Shown: positions 53,691 through 62,705 of the stretch, in pieces
Layout: the number at the start of each line of letters is the position of its first letter
How positions within the stretch are numbered: position 1 is the first letter of the stretch
Position numbers and translations under genes: made by a program
Source: UBA1660 sp964462035
Lineage (GTDB): Bacteria; Myxococcota_A; Polyangia; Polyangiales; Houyiibacteriaceae
Assembly: GCA_964462035.1 (NCBI GenBank)
Contig: CAYXAP010000051.1
Span: forward strand, 4,577-68,576
DNA: 64,000 nt
Direction of reading: 5' to 3'
Notes under the pieces: model-generated
What the model was told of the DNA's origin: nothing
What the model saw: the letters and a program-made list of their open reading frames with translations, nothing else
The model's database searches: none

Positions 53691-54587
53691 TCAGAGGAGG
53701 AGGGCCACTGCCACGCTCAGTGAGGGCACCCAACCGCGCATCACGAGCTCGGCTTCGTCGCGGACGAGGAAGAGCGGGAGCTCCACTGCGACCCGGAGGG
53801 AGAATCGACTCGCCGCGCTGCGGAAGAGCTCGGTGCCGGTCGTCAGCCCGAGGTAGGGGCCCGTGCCGAAAGCGTCGTCGTCGAGGTCGGGCCGCCCCCT
53901 CACCGGGCCGTTGGCCCAGATGTGCATCAGCCCGAGCTGAAAGCCGAAGATCGCCACGTGCTCCGCTTCGGCGGAGCTCGCCCAGGTCGCCGTGAAGCCG
54001 AGCCGCGCCACCACGCGGGCGTGCAAGGTCTGGAGCCCGGGCGTGAGTCGCGGGTTCACACCGAAGACCGCACCCACACTCCACTGGGGCAGCTCGCGGC
54101 GCAGGCGGAAGGCGAGGCCCGGGAGCGTCTCCACCGAGCCTCCCAGCAGCGCGACTCGCTCCTCGAGGGCGACTCCCCACGATCGCCGGGAGCGACGCAG
54201 CCGCATGAGCGCACCGGCGATCCCGCTGTCCGATCCAGGCGCGTCGAGGCGCACGGGATCGTTGTGGAGCAACACCGTGACCAGCTCCTCGACGGCGTCG
54301 GTCAACTCGTCGACCTCCACTCGCTCCGGTACCAGTGCGTCGAGTCGGCCGGTCAGGAAGCGTGTGTCACCCACCGAGAAGAGCTCGACTCGAAGGTGCT
54401 GGTCGCAGCCACGGTCCACCGCACGATGGGTCTGGTGCGCGTCGACTTCGCTGCGGATCAGTCGAGCCAGCCCCACCCGATCCTCGGCGCTCTCGACCTG
54501 GACGCAGACCCCCACCACCTGCGCGCCCGCGGGCGCGGCGGCGAGCATGGCCCACGAGGCGAGCGCTGCCTGGACGCTCCGGCTCAT
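53691..54587 (-). CDS. Exported hypothetical protein (paralogue of upstream gene)
   Basis: 298-residue protein with signal peptide ending PAGAQ. The N-terminal third, with VCVQVES...RLIRSEVDAH, shares its order of motifs (DRGCDQHLRVELFSVGD, then RLDALVPERV) with the protein at 54592. The C-terminal two-thirds is a series of amphipathic strands ending in Leu, suggestive of an outer-membrane beta-barrel. Four bases separate it from the upstream gene. Function unknown. Confidence 0.65.
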   Translation of the reverse strand: MSRSVQAALASWAMLAAAPAGAQVVGVCVQVESAEDRVGLARLIRSEVDAHQTHRAVDRGCDQHLRVELFSVGDTRFLTGRLDALVPERVEVDELTDAVEELVTVLLHNDPVRLDAPGSDSGIAGALMRLRRSRRSWGVALEERVALLGGSVETLPGLAFRLRRELPQWSVGAVFGVNPRLTPGLQTLHARVVARLGFTATWASSAEAEHVAIFGFQLGLMHIWANGPVRGRPDLDDDAFGTGPYLGLTTGTELFRSAASRFSLRVAVELPLFLVRDEAELVMRGWVPSLSVAVALLL

Positions 54588-54591
54588 CGGC

Positions 54592-55980
54592 TCAGTGGAG
54601 CAAGCCGATCTGGAGGACCGCCGCGGGGATGTAGCTCTCGAGGCGTGCGCCGCGCCGCTCCGTGTCGAAGCGGTACGCCGGCACGCTCGCGGTGAGCTCC
54701 ACGAAGAAGTGCAGCGAGCTCGCGCGCATGAACTCGTGACCAGTGAGGAGCTCGAGGTGCATGCCCCCGCCCCAGAGACCGCCGGCCCCAGTCGCTCGGT
54801 AGCGATCGACCACGAACGAGGCGCCGCCGCCGAGATAGAACGAGCTGACCGCGTCCGGCTTCAGGTAGCGCAGGAAGTGAAGCCCGGCGGTGAACCCGGC
54901 CGTGTAGTCGATGTGGCCGTCGGCGGCGGTGCTCGACGAGCGCCGCGAGGTGCCGACCCGCATACCCAGGAAAGCGTCCAGTGCCCACGCTCGGTAGAAC
55001 GAGCGCATCCCCATCACGGCCTGGAGCGGCACCATGAGTCGGAAGCGATCGTCGAGGGTCTCGGCGCCTCCGCCGTTCACCGAGGTCGGGACCCGTGCAC
55101 CGAAGAGCATCACCGCACCGAGCCCGAGCAGGAACTGCTTCCCACCCCGGATCCGTCGGAGCTCACCTTCGCTGTCGCTGTGGAGCACCGTGGTGCGCGT
55201 CAGCGTCTCCTGGACCGAGACGTCGTCGAGCAGCGCCGTGGTGAGCCGCTGTGCGAGGGCGTCGAGCTCGCCGATGGTCACGCGGTTGATCTTCTCCTCG
55301 CGAGAGTGACCGCTGTAGCGCGCGAAGATCGTCCAGCCGCTGTCGAGGGGATAGAGCTCGACGGTCAGGTGCTCGGTGCAGCCTTCGTCGACGGCCCGGT
55401 ACCCGTCCGCGTGGGTCACGTAGTGCTCGAAGAGCCGCTTCAGGTAGGAGCGGGCCATCAGCGTGTCACCAACTGGCACCCAGACTCGCTGCTCCGGTGC
55501 TTCCTCGTCCCGCTGCGGTCGGATGCGCACCGGGCGCGGGTTGGACGTCGCTGGCGTCGGTGCGCGCGGGACCGGACGGGGCTGTTCGGTCTGCGCGTTT
55601 CGACTCGTGAGCGGGTCGAGCGCTAGCGCCTCTGGCGCGAGCGTGTCGTCGGCGAAGCCGGAATCCGACTCCGCGGGCGGACCGCCGACATCCGACTCCG
55701 ACTCGGACTCCGCGGGCGGACCGCCGACATCCGACTCCGACTCGGACTCCGCGGGCGGACCGCCGACATCCGACTCCGACTCGGACTCCGTAGGCCGACC
55801 GCCGACATCCGGCTCGGGCCGTCGCCATTCCACGGGCGCCTCTGCCCACGAGCGCTCCACGATCGACACGCACACATCCGTCTGGGCTTCGCCGACGTTC
55901 GCGCTCGCACACGACCCAATGGTCGTGAGAGCAAACGCCACCCCTCGAGCCCACCTCGTCTTCCAAGGTCCTCGTTCCAC
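54592..55980 (-). CDS. Exported hypothetical protein with SESES/DVGGPP repeats
   Basis: 462-residue exported protein. GTG 55980 is chosen because it gives a signal peptide and has GAGGTGG about six bases before it. A low-complexity region at about 60-115 consists of 13-residue repeats of ESESDVGGPPAES type. The following domain parallels the protein at 53691 (DEGCTEHLTVELYPLDSG), and the C-terminal half looks like outer-membrane strands (VVDRYRATGAGGLWGGGMHL). Function unknown. Confidence 0.65.
   Translation of the reverse strand: MERGPWKTRWARGVAFALTTIGSCASANVGEAQTDVCVSIVERSWAEAPVEWRRPEPDVGGRPTESESESDVGGPPAESESESDVGGPPAESESESDVGGPPAESDSGFADDTLAPEALALDPLTSRNAQTEQPRPVPRAPTPATSNPRPVRIRPQRDEEAPEQRVWVPVGDTLMARSYLKRLFEHYVTHADGYRAVDEGCTEHLTVELYPLDSGWTIFARYSGHSREEKINRVTIGELDALAQRLTTALLDDVSVQETLTRTTVLHSDSEGELRRIRGGKQFLLGLGAVMLFGARVPTSVNGGGAETLDDRFRLMVPLQAVMGMRSFYRAWALDAFLGMRVGTSRRSSSTAADGHIDYTAGFTAGLHFLRYLKPDAVSSFYLGGGASFVVDRYRATGAGGLWGGGMHLELLTGHEFMRASSLHFFVELTASVPAYRFDTERRGARLESYIPAAVLQIGLLH
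55666..55812 (-). repeat. 39-bp tandem repeats
   Basis: At least three near-identical 39-base units (about 55691, 55730 and 55769) plus a partial one, coding the 13-residue repeats of the exported protein. Confidence 0.9.
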
Positions 55981-56133
55981 AATCCACCTCGCTCTCTCGC
56001 GCGATCGCGTTGCAGCGCACGTGCCGAGCAGTTCGATTCGGCCGGCGAGCCGGGTTTCGAGCGTCGCTCGCGACGCGATCACCAAGATGGGTGGGGCGTG
56101 CGACTCACACCGCGTGGTGGGTCTTGCGACAGA

Positions 56134-56757
56134 TCAGCGGAGCAATAGCGCGGCGACCACGATCGCCACGACGGCGACGACCAGCCCGACCCACACGGGT
56201 GTCGCCGTCGCCCCGCCCGATTCGTTGACCGGGATCGCCGTCGGGCTGTCCGCAGGGACGACGGATGGGGGAATGCGAATCGCGATGTAGAGGTCGCCTG
56301 GCCCCTTGCCGTCGGAGTTGTCCGAGCCCTTGCCGCGCAGGCGAAGGATCTGACCGTCACGGATCTCCGGCGGGATGGTCACCTGGAGTGTCTCGGCGCG
56401 GGTCCTGCGAGCCTCGCCTCCGCAGCGCCTGCATTCCTTGGCCGAGCCGCTGCCGCCGCAGTCGGGGCAGGTGGTGCCGATCTGAAAGGCGCCGCGCTGC
56501 ATGAGCTTCTTGCCCTTGCCGTCGCAACTCCCACAGGGGTCGCTCTCCGCCGGCTCGCGCCCGCTGCCGTGGCAGCCCGGACACCCGATCAGCCGTTCGA
56601 CCCTCACCGTGCGCTTGCCGCGGAGCAGGTCGTCGCGATCGAGCTCGAGCTCGATCCGAAGGTCGGGTCCCTTGGTCGCGCCGCCCCCGAAGAAGTCACC
56701 GAGGAGCCCTTCGAGCTCTCCGAACATCGCTCGGACGTCCTCGTCGTCGTCGCTCAC
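56134..56757 (-). CDS. DnaJ-like zinc-finger protein lacking a J domain
   Basis: 207-residue protein. It contains the DnaJ substrate-binding start (GPDLRIELELDRDDLLRGK), then four C-x-x-C-x-G zinc motifs (CPGCHGSG, CGSCDGKG, CPDCGGSG, CRRCGG) and the beginning of C-terminal domain II (IPPEIRDGQILRLRGKGSDN). There is no N-terminal J domain with HPD, so it cannot by itself stimulate DnaK. A C-terminal membrane helix (VWVGLVVAVVAIVVAALLL) anchors it. Start overlaps the upstream stop by GTGA. Confidence 0.83.
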   Translation of the reverse strand: MSDDDEDVRAMFGELEGLLGDFFGGGATKGPDLRIELELDRDDLLRGKRTVRVERLIGCPGCHGSGREPAESDPCGSCDGKGKKLMQRGAFQIGTTCPDCGGSGSAKECRRCGGEARRTRAETLQVTIPPEIRDGQILRLRGKGSDNSDGKGPGDLYIAIRIPPSVVPADSPTAIPVNESGGATATPVWVGLVVAVVAIVVAALLLR

Positions 56758-57434
56758 TCGACGCGCTCCACTCGAACCCGCCGGTCGTAGCGGTTCACGT
56801 CGGGTGCGCCCGGTCCGGTGAGCTCGAGCTCCGCCAGCCCGGCGAACCCGTCCGCGCGGTCGACCGATACATGGCCCTCGCTGCGCCACTCGTTCACGGC
56901 CGTGGTCACCGTCGACGTGACCGAGAAGGTCACCGCGTCCGAGTCCATGTGGGCCAGCTGGAAGCTCGTTCGACGGGTCCGTTCCATCCCGTCGACCCAG
57001 CGCCGGATGGAGGCCACGTCGGCGCACACCGGGTCCATGGTCAGCCCGGCGGGGCGAAACGCGAAGGTGGTCAGGTTCTGGAGCACCCCCGGGTGCGCCT
57101 CGCCGCTCACCCGCGGCGGCTCGAGCGGGACTCCGTCCTCGTCGAGCTTCCACCGAAGCTCCGCTCCATCGAGGGAGCCCAGCGCGCTCGAGGCGGGCTC
57201 GACCGTCAGCTCGTTCTCCACGGCGGACCAGCCATCGTCGGCCGGCTCGAAGCGGAGGGTGCTGCGGTAGGTCTGGCCGCGCTCCTGGATCTCGACTCGA
57301 TAGGTGCCACTCGGCCGAAAGCGGAGCGCCGGTCCCTCGCACGGGGGGTCGATCGCCGCGGGCTCGGCGGGCGACTCTTCGTTCGCCTCGCAGCCAGCGA
57401 GCACGAGCACCATCATTCCGAGCGCGCGCCCCAC
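56754..57434 (-). CDS. Hypothetical lipoprotein
   Basis: 226-residue lipoprotein (lipobox LVLAGC) from GTG 57434. Beta-rich sequence (SGTYRVEIQERGQTYRST, LRWKLDEDGVPLEPP) with no recognised domain. It overlaps the DnaJ-like gene downstream, so the two may form a unit handling exported or membrane proteins (inference). Confidence 0.68.
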   Translation of the reverse strand: MGRALGMMVLVLAGCEANEESPAEPAAIDPPCEGPALRFRPSGTYRVEIQERGQTYRSTLRFEPADDGWSAVENELTVEPASSALGSLDGAELRWKLDEDGVPLEPPRVSGEAHPGVLQNLTTFAFRPAGLTMDPVCADVASIRRWVDGMERTRRTSFQLAHMDSDAVTFSVTSTVTTAVNEWRSEGHVSVDRADGFAGLAELELTGPGAPDVNRYDRRVRVERVE

Positions 57435-57504
57435 GGGGCGACCTACGCTCGGCCGAGCCAGGTCTTCCCTGCGATGGCCGCCTTCCACTCGGCGGATGGT
57501 GCCT

Positions 57505-58074
57505 TCAACGCCACTCGCCGTCGATCTGTAAGACCGGCGGATCGACGGACTCGTCGAGCGAGTACTCGGTCGACAGATCGTGGGCGCCGACGAGCTCGAA
57601 GAGCCGGTGGACATAGGCGTGCAGGTAGATCGCGAAGAAGGGATCGAAGGGCGCGACGCCGCTCAGCACCCCGGTCGCACGGGTCGGCGAGTGGCGGGTC
57701 ACCTCCCAGCGCCCCTGGTCGTAGAAGCGCCGCCAGTACTCGCCGGCCTTCTCGAGCACGAAGGCCGGGTTGGCCAGTCGGAGCACGAGCCGAAGCACGA
57801 TCTTCAGGTCCCGGTCCGCCTCGTAGCGACCGATCTCGGGTACGAGCGATCCGTCGCCGTCCCCGAGGACCCGATCGATCGTTCGGAGCAGGCGATGCTG
57901 TAGCGCGAGGTCGTGCCAAGTCATCGGGACCAGCGACCGGACCTCGGCGGCCTCGTGGGGCTCGAGCTCGGCGAGCACGCGTTCCATCGCATCGGGACCC
58001 CACCGCTGGAGCACGAAGCTCCGCATGTAGTGCATGTTCGATCCCTTGGCGCGTCCCATCGACGGGTCGCCCAT
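57505..58074 (-). CDS. Hypothetical protein, possibly DUF2378/TIGR02265-like
   Basis: 189-residue soluble protein, mostly alpha-helical. The helix pair and the YWRRFYDQGRWEVTRHSPTR stretch, followed by a small beta region, recall myxobacterial DUF2378 (TIGR02265) proteins, but I cannot confirm this. The ATG at 58074 is uncertain; ATG 58059 is possible. No signal or membrane segment. Confidence 0.6.
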   Translation of the reverse strand: MGDPSMGRAKGSNMHYMRSFVLQRWGPDAMERVLAELEPHEAAEVRSLVPMTWHDLALQHRLLRTIDRVLGDGDGSLVPEIGRYEADRDLKIVLRLVLRLANPAFVLEKAGEYWRRFYDQGRWEVTRHSPTRATGVLSGVAPFDPFFAIYLHAYVHRLFELVGAHDLSTEYSLDESVDPPVLQIDGEWR

Positions 58075-58105
58075 CGTAGGATTTTTGGCGCCCAGCTGAA
58101 AGGCT

Positions 58106-60466
58106 TCAGGCCTTCTTGGTCGCGTCGCTTCGGATGTGCAGGTCGCGCTGCGGGAAGGGAATCTCGATGCCGGCGGCCGCGAGGGCTTCGTCGATCGCGA
58201 GTCCCAGCTGTGACTTCGCCTCGGGCATGTCCGGCGGATGGGCGATCCAGATTTGCACCTGGAAGTCGATCGAGCTGTCGCCGAAGCCGGTCATCAGGAT
58301 CGCGGGGGGCGGGCTGCTCAAGGTGAGCTCGAGGCTCCGCGCCGCCTCCGAGAGGATGCCGTGGACCTTTCGGAGGTCGCTGCCGTAGGCGACACCGACC
58401 GAGAGATCGACCCGCATCGAGGCGTCATCGTGGGTCCAGTTCACCAGCTCCCCCTCGATGAGCTTCGAGTTGGGAATGATGACGTCCGCGCCGGTCCACG
58501 AACGGATGGTGCTGGAGCGGATGCCAATCTTGGTGATGGTCCCGCGGAAGCCGACGATGTCGATGGTGTCGCCGATCTTCACCGGTCGGCCGAAGATGAG
58601 CAGCAACCCCGACACGAAGTTGCTGACGACGTTCTGCAGACCGAAACCGACACCGACGCCGAGCGCACCCGCGAAGAGCGCGAGCTGGGACATCCCGATG
58701 CCCGCCGCCGCGGCGGCGAGCAGGAAGCCCAGCGCGAGCACGGTGTAGCGAACGATGAGCGCCGCCGCCGCGGGGACGCCGGGGCCGAGCTTCAAGCGTG
58801 GTGCGACGTCCTCCTCGAGCGCGGTCGAGAGCACGCGCGAGACCACGACCGCTGCCCAGATGCCCAGGCAGAAGGCGAGCACCTCGCCGAGCGAGATGTC
58901 GACCTCGCCGAGCTGCACCGACTCGCCGAGCGCTGCCGTCGCGTGCGCGACGAACGCGTCGCGCAGGCGGAAGTAGTCGAGCGTGACCCAGAGGAAGCCG
59001 AGCGAGAAGATGACGCCCGCGGCCCGCCGCATCGCGACGCGGGTGGTCTCGGCGTGGCGCCCGAGCACCGTGCTCCGGGCAAAGGCGGTCGTGAGCGAGC
59101 CCTCGACCAGCCCGGTGAACGCCCAGTGCAGCGCGAGTAGGACGACGAAGACGAAGGCGCTGGCGATGGTGCCCTCGACGAGGAGCACCGCGAGCGGCAC
59201 ATAGCCCGCGACGCACGCGCCGAGGCCCACCAGCGCGGTGATGCTCGCGACACCCCATGCTGGTCGCGCGACTCCCTCGGAGCGCCAGGCGCACCAGGCG
59301 AAGCCGACCGTGGCGCTCACCGCCGTGGCCTGGAGGGCTAGCCGGTGCTCGATGTTGTGTTCGTCGAGGAGCAGGCGGATCCACTCGAGGCCGTAGAGCA
59401 CGACCACCATCGCCGTGATCTTCCTGACCTTCGGCGAGGTGCGAATCAGCAGGAGCGGGACGATCGCGCCGAGCTGCGAGAGCTCGACCACCGCCCGTGG
59501 CGCGAGGGGGTAGAGCGGCCGGACGAGCAGGAGCCCGATCAACACGGTCAGCGCGATCGGGTGCTCGATGGCGCCGGCGGAGCCCTCGAGCGAATCGAGG
59601 CGGTGCTCACGCCGCAGCCAGTAGAGGAAGACCAGCAGGAGCACGACCAGGATCGCGTGAACGTAGAGCCGGCCACCAGCCGTGGTGCCGAAGCGGTCGA
59701 TCGAGTGGACGTGGTGGATGAATGCGTGCTCGAGCTGCTCGGGCAGCGACTCGTGCCGCCGATCGACCATCCCGCCGAAGCCGGTGGGATGCGTCTGTGA
59801 GAAGATCCGTGACTGGCTCTCGTCGAGCGCGTGCTCGAGCTTGGTCAGCACGTCGCCGCTCGCGATCGCGTGCGCCGCGAGCCGGGTCTGGGCGGCGAGC
59901 ACTCGCTCGAGGGTGTGGTCGACCTCGGCCTCCACCTCGAGGAGGGTCTCGAGCACTTCGTCGATCTGCTGGACGGCGGCCTCGGGGTACTCCTCCGAGG
60001 CGGCCTTGGTGGCCTCCCAGCGTGCATGCTGGGCGTGGATCCCTGCGGCTTCCTCTTCCAGCCGTGAGGCCGACTCCTCGAGCGCTTCGCCGGTCTCTTC
60101 CAATCGCGCGTCGAGCTCGATCCAGTGCTCGCGGAGGTTGCGCAGCTCCCGGCGCGGCTGCACGTCGAGGGTGTCCAGGTCGCTGTCGACCTTCAACCGC
60201 TCGACCTGCCCCCCGAGCGCTCCGATCTCGGCGACGTGGTGCTCGATCTGCGACACGTGGTGGATGCGCGCCTGGAGTCGGTAGAGCCCGGTGATGACCG
60301 TCTGTGCCTCGGCCGCCACACGCGACGGGCTCAGCACCGTGGGCGTCGACTCCACCGCCGGCTCGCGGACCTCCGGCTCCTCGCCCTCCTGGGCGACGAC
60401 GGGCGCGGCGACCATCAGCAGAACGCCGACGAGCCACCCAGCCGAACGAGGTCGTGTGCGAGCCAC
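58106..60466 (-). CDS. MscS-family mechanosensitive channel with long periplasmic N-terminus
   Basis: 786-residue protein: signal peptide (ending APVVAQ), a periplasmic coiled-coil region at about 45-230, then some ten membrane helices and the MscS pore/beta domain near the C-terminus (GVGFGLQNVVSNFVSGLLLI, then GRPVKIGDTIDI and IPNSKLIEGELVNW). This is the large MscK-like architecture that opens on membrane tension. GTG start at 60466. Confidence 0.92.
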   Translation of the reverse strand: MARTRPRSAGWLVGVLLMVAAPVVAQEGEEPEVREPAVESTPTVLSPSRVAAEAQTVITGLYRLQARIHHVSQIEHHVAEIGALGGQVERLKVDSDLDTLDVQPRRELRNLREHWIELDARLEETGEALEESASRLEEEAAGIHAQHARWEATKAASEEYPEAAVQQIDEVLETLLEVEAEVDHTLERVLAAQTRLAAHAIASGDVLTKLEHALDESQSRIFSQTHPTGFGGMVDRRHESLPEQLEHAFIHHVHSIDRFGTTAGGRLYVHAILVVLLLVFLYWLRREHRLDSLEGSAGAIEHPIALTVLIGLLLVRPLYPLAPRAVVELSQLGAIVPLLLIRTSPKVRKITAMVVVLYGLEWIRLLLDEHNIEHRLALQATAVSATVGFAWCAWRSEGVARPAWGVASITALVGLGACVAGYVPLAVLLVEGTIASAFVFVVLLALHWAFTGLVEGSLTTAFARSTVLGRHAETTRVAMRRAAGVIFSLGFLWVTLDYFRLRDAFVAHATAALGESVQLGEVDISLGEVLAFCLGIWAAVVVSRVLSTALEEDVAPRLKLGPGVPAAAALIVRYTVLALGFLLAAAAAGIGMSQLALFAGALGVGVGFGLQNVVSNFVSGLLLIFGRPVKIGDTIDIVGFRGTITKIGIRSSTIRSWTGADVIIPNSKLIEGELVNWTHDDASMRVDLSVGVAYGSDLRKVHGILSEAARSLELTLSSPPPAILMTGFGDSSIDFQVQIWIAHPPDMPEAKSQLGLAIDEALAAAGIEIPFPQRDLHIRSDATKKA

Positions 60467-60557
60467 GGCGCATGGTCGCGGTCGGCCCCCTCACACGCAA
60501 CAGCATTCACGATTGGGAGGGCATGCGCTGTCGGGGGAGGTCGGCGCCGAGCCGACG

Positions 60558-60563
60558 TAGGAT
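60558..60563 (+). promoter_or_regulatory. -10 box (TAGGAT), leaderless type
   Basis: TAGGAT ends six bases before the ATG at 60570. Confidence 0.5.
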
Positions 60564-60569
60564 GGGCCG

Positions 60570-61169
60570 ATGACGGCACTCCTGCGTTCGCTCCCCATGG
60601 CTCTGATCTCGCTCGCGGCGTGCACGGGCGGTGACGCGCTCGACGTGTCCTTGAACCACGGCGCCGGGCTGGCCGAGGGCACACCGGTCGAGGTCCGCGG
60701 GGTCGCGGTCGGAGCGGTGGAGAGCGTCGAGCTCGAAGGGGGCGCGGTCCGGGTCCACGCCGAGGTGGAGTCGCGTGAGGACCTGGACCTACGCGCCGAT
60801 GCGTGCGCGATGGCTGGTGGTGAGCCAGCGAAGCTCGTCGTGGTTCCTGGTGAGAGCGACAGCCCCCTGCCGGCCGAGAACGTGCTCCCGGCGTGCTCGC
60901 TGGCCGACCTGACCGTTGACCTGGCCGAGGCCGCGGGCGAGATGCTCCAGGGGCTCGGCGAGGCCTTCGGTGACCACGCGCGCGAAGCCGGCCGAAAGAT
61001 GGGCGAGACCGCGCGAGAGGTCGGTGAAGGCTTCGTGGAGGGCTCCACTGGCGGCGACCTGCGAGGCACGGGCCAGGCGCTCGGGATGGCCGCGCGCGAG
61101 CTGGGCGAGGGCTTCGCGGAGGGCGCGGGGGTCGACCCCGACACCGGCCGGCCCACGATGCAGCCCTGA
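60570..61169 (+). CDS. Stand-alone MlaD/MCE-like lipoprotein
   Basis: 199-residue lipoprotein (lipobox LISLAAC). Residues about 30-90 match an MCE domain (AGLAEGTPVEVRGVAVGAVE), the lipid-binding module of the Mla pathway; the C-terminal 90 residues are amphipathic helix (EAAGEMLQGLGEAFGDHARE) that could bundle or line a channel. No MlaE or MlaF gene is near, so it may serve a transporter elsewhere. TAGGAT lies six bases before the ATG. Confidence 0.75.
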   Translation: MTALLRSLPMALISLAACTGGDALDVSLNHGAGLAEGTPVEVRGVAVGAVESVELEGGAVRVHAEVESREDLDLRADACAMAGGEPAKLVVVPGESDSPLPAENVLPACSLADLTVDLAEAAGEMLQGLGEAFGDHAREAGRKMGETAREVGEGFVEGSTGGDLRGTGQALGMAARELGEGFAEGAGVDPDTGRPTMQP

Positions 61170-61229
61170 GGTGGCGCTTCGTGAGTGACCCGAGTCCCAA
61201 TGCGAGCGGTCGACCTCGGGTGTGGCTGC

Positions 61230-61235
61230 TAGCGT
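61230..61235 (+). promoter_or_regulatory. -10 box (TAGCGT), leaderless type
   Basis: TAGCGT ends seven bases before the ATG at 61243. Confidence 0.5.
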
Positions 61236-61242
61236 CGCCGCC

Positions 61243-62082
61243 ATGACCGACGAGCTCGATTGGGTGCGCTTCTCGGGGACCGTCGCCGGCGCCCTCCGCA
61301 TCGCTCGGGGCGGCAGCGCCGGGCGGATCCTCTTCCTGCCAGCGATGGGGGTTTCGGCGACCTACTACGATCCCTTTCTCACTGCGCTCGCTGCGGAGAA
61401 CGTCGAAGCCGCCGTGCTCGAGCTGCGAGGGCAAGGCGAGAGCCCGATCCGCGCGAAGCGCGGCACCGACTTCGGCTACCTCGAGGTCCTCCGGGAGGAT
61501 GTGCCAGCGGCGCTCGAGGCGTTCGGCGGACCACCACCGGTGCTGGCCGGTCACAGCCTCGGCGGACACCTGACGATCTTGTTCGCGGCGGAGCGACCGG
61601 ACGCCCTCGCGGGCGTCGGTCTCATCGCGTGCAGCTCCCCCTGGCACGGCGGCTATGCCGGTCGCGGACGGGCTCGCGCGTTCTTCGGTACCCGGGCGGC
61701 GGCGGCGGTGTCGACGGTTCTCGGCTGGTACCCCGGGCACCGGCTCGGCTTCGGGGGCAAGCAGCCCAAGCGGTTGATCCACGATTGGGCCGCGATGGCT
61801 CGGGACAATCGCTACCACGTGCACGGCTCGGACTTCGACCACGAGTCCGCGCTCGGCCGCCTTCCGCTGGACGTCTTCGGTGCCTCGATCGAGGGAGACA
61901 CCGACGCCCCACGGGCCGCCGTCGATGTGGTGCTCGCGAAGCTCCCTGCCGAGCGGGTCGTCCGCCGCCACATGACCGGCAGCGATCTCCCGGAGCGCGC
62001 CCTGCACCATCAACGCTGGGCACGGGACCCGGGCCCGATCGCCGTCGAGCTCGCCGCTTTCGCGCGCGCCCGGTGCGCCTGA
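61243..62082 (+). CDS. Alpha/beta hydrolase
   Basis: 279-residue alpha/beta-hydrolase-fold protein with nucleophile elbow GHSLGGH near residue 106 and the oxyanion region FLPAMGVSATYYD. No signal peptide. The ATG at 61243 follows a TAGCGT box; earlier in-frame starts are less likely. Substrate unknown. Confidence 0.87.
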   Translation: MTDELDWVRFSGTVAGALRIARGGSAGRILFLPAMGVSATYYDPFLTALAAENVEAAVLELRGQGESPIRAKRGTDFGYLEVLREDVPAALEAFGGPPPVLAGHSLGGHLTILFAAERPDALAGVGLIACSSPWHGGYAGRGRARAFFGTRAAAAVSTVLGWYPGHRLGFGGKQPKRLIHDWAAMARDNRYHVHGSDFDHESALGRLPLDVFGASIEGDTDAPRAAVDVVLAKLPAERVVRRHMTGSDLPERALHHQRWARDPGPIAVELAAFARARCA

Positions 62083-62122
62083 AGGGGAGAATTCCGCGCG
62101 GGCTCCGTAGAGCAGCCACGAG

Positions 62123-62662
62123 ATGACTCGTTGGCTCGGCTGCCTGCTCGTGTTCGTCGCCGCGTGCGGTGACGACGACCGCCTGGGTGACCGCGATCGA
62201 GCCCCGGTCGACTCGGGTGTCACCGACGCCGCGCGCCCGGACTTCGGTCCCGCGAGGGACTTCGGGCCGCCGGTGTGTCTCTCGGGCACTACACGCGTGG
62301 ACGTCGAGCTCATGGTCTCCATCGAGGAGAGCTGCGCGATCTGGAACAGCCTCGACCAACTCGCCGGCGAAGCGACCATCAGCCGCACCGGAGACACGCT
62401 GACCATCGACTTCGGCGATGGGGTCGTGTTCGAGGGCACCATCTCGGGCGACACCGTCTCGCTGGTCTACCGCCACCCGCACGAGTTCACCGACGGCTGC
62501 GGTTGGGAGGCCACCGAGACCCTCGATGGCTCCTTCGAGGCCGACTGCTCGCTCTCGCTCAGCTACGACTACGTGGAGAGCGTCGCGATCGACCGCGGCT
62601 TCTGCGCCACCCCGTGCTCCGCGGCGGCGGACGTGGACCTGATCCTGACTCCGCTGATCTGA
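62123..62662 (+). CDS. Small hypothetical lipoprotein
   Basis: 179-residue lipoprotein (lipobox VFVAAC) with an Asp-rich linker and a beta-rich domain with paired cysteines (IEESCAIWNSL, FTDGCGWEATE, FEADCSLSL). Unknown function. Confidence 0.7.
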   Translation: MTRWLGCLLVFVAACGDDDRLGDRDRAPVDSGVTDAARPDFGPARDFGPPVCLSGTTRVDVELMVSIEESCAIWNSLDQLAGEATISRTGDTLTIDFGDGVVFEGTISGDTVSLVYRHPHEFTDGCGWEATETLDGSFEADCSLSLSYDYVESVAIDRGFCATPCSAAADVDLILTPLI

Positions 62663-62692
62663 GCCGTCTCGGGCGTCGTCACGGGGGCGTGC

Positions 62693-62698
62693 CATGCT
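62693..62698 (+). promoter_or_regulatory. -10 box (CATGCT), leaderless type
   Basis: CATGCT ends seven bases before the ATG at 62706. Confidence 0.4.
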
Positions 62699-62705
62699 CC
62701 GCCGC

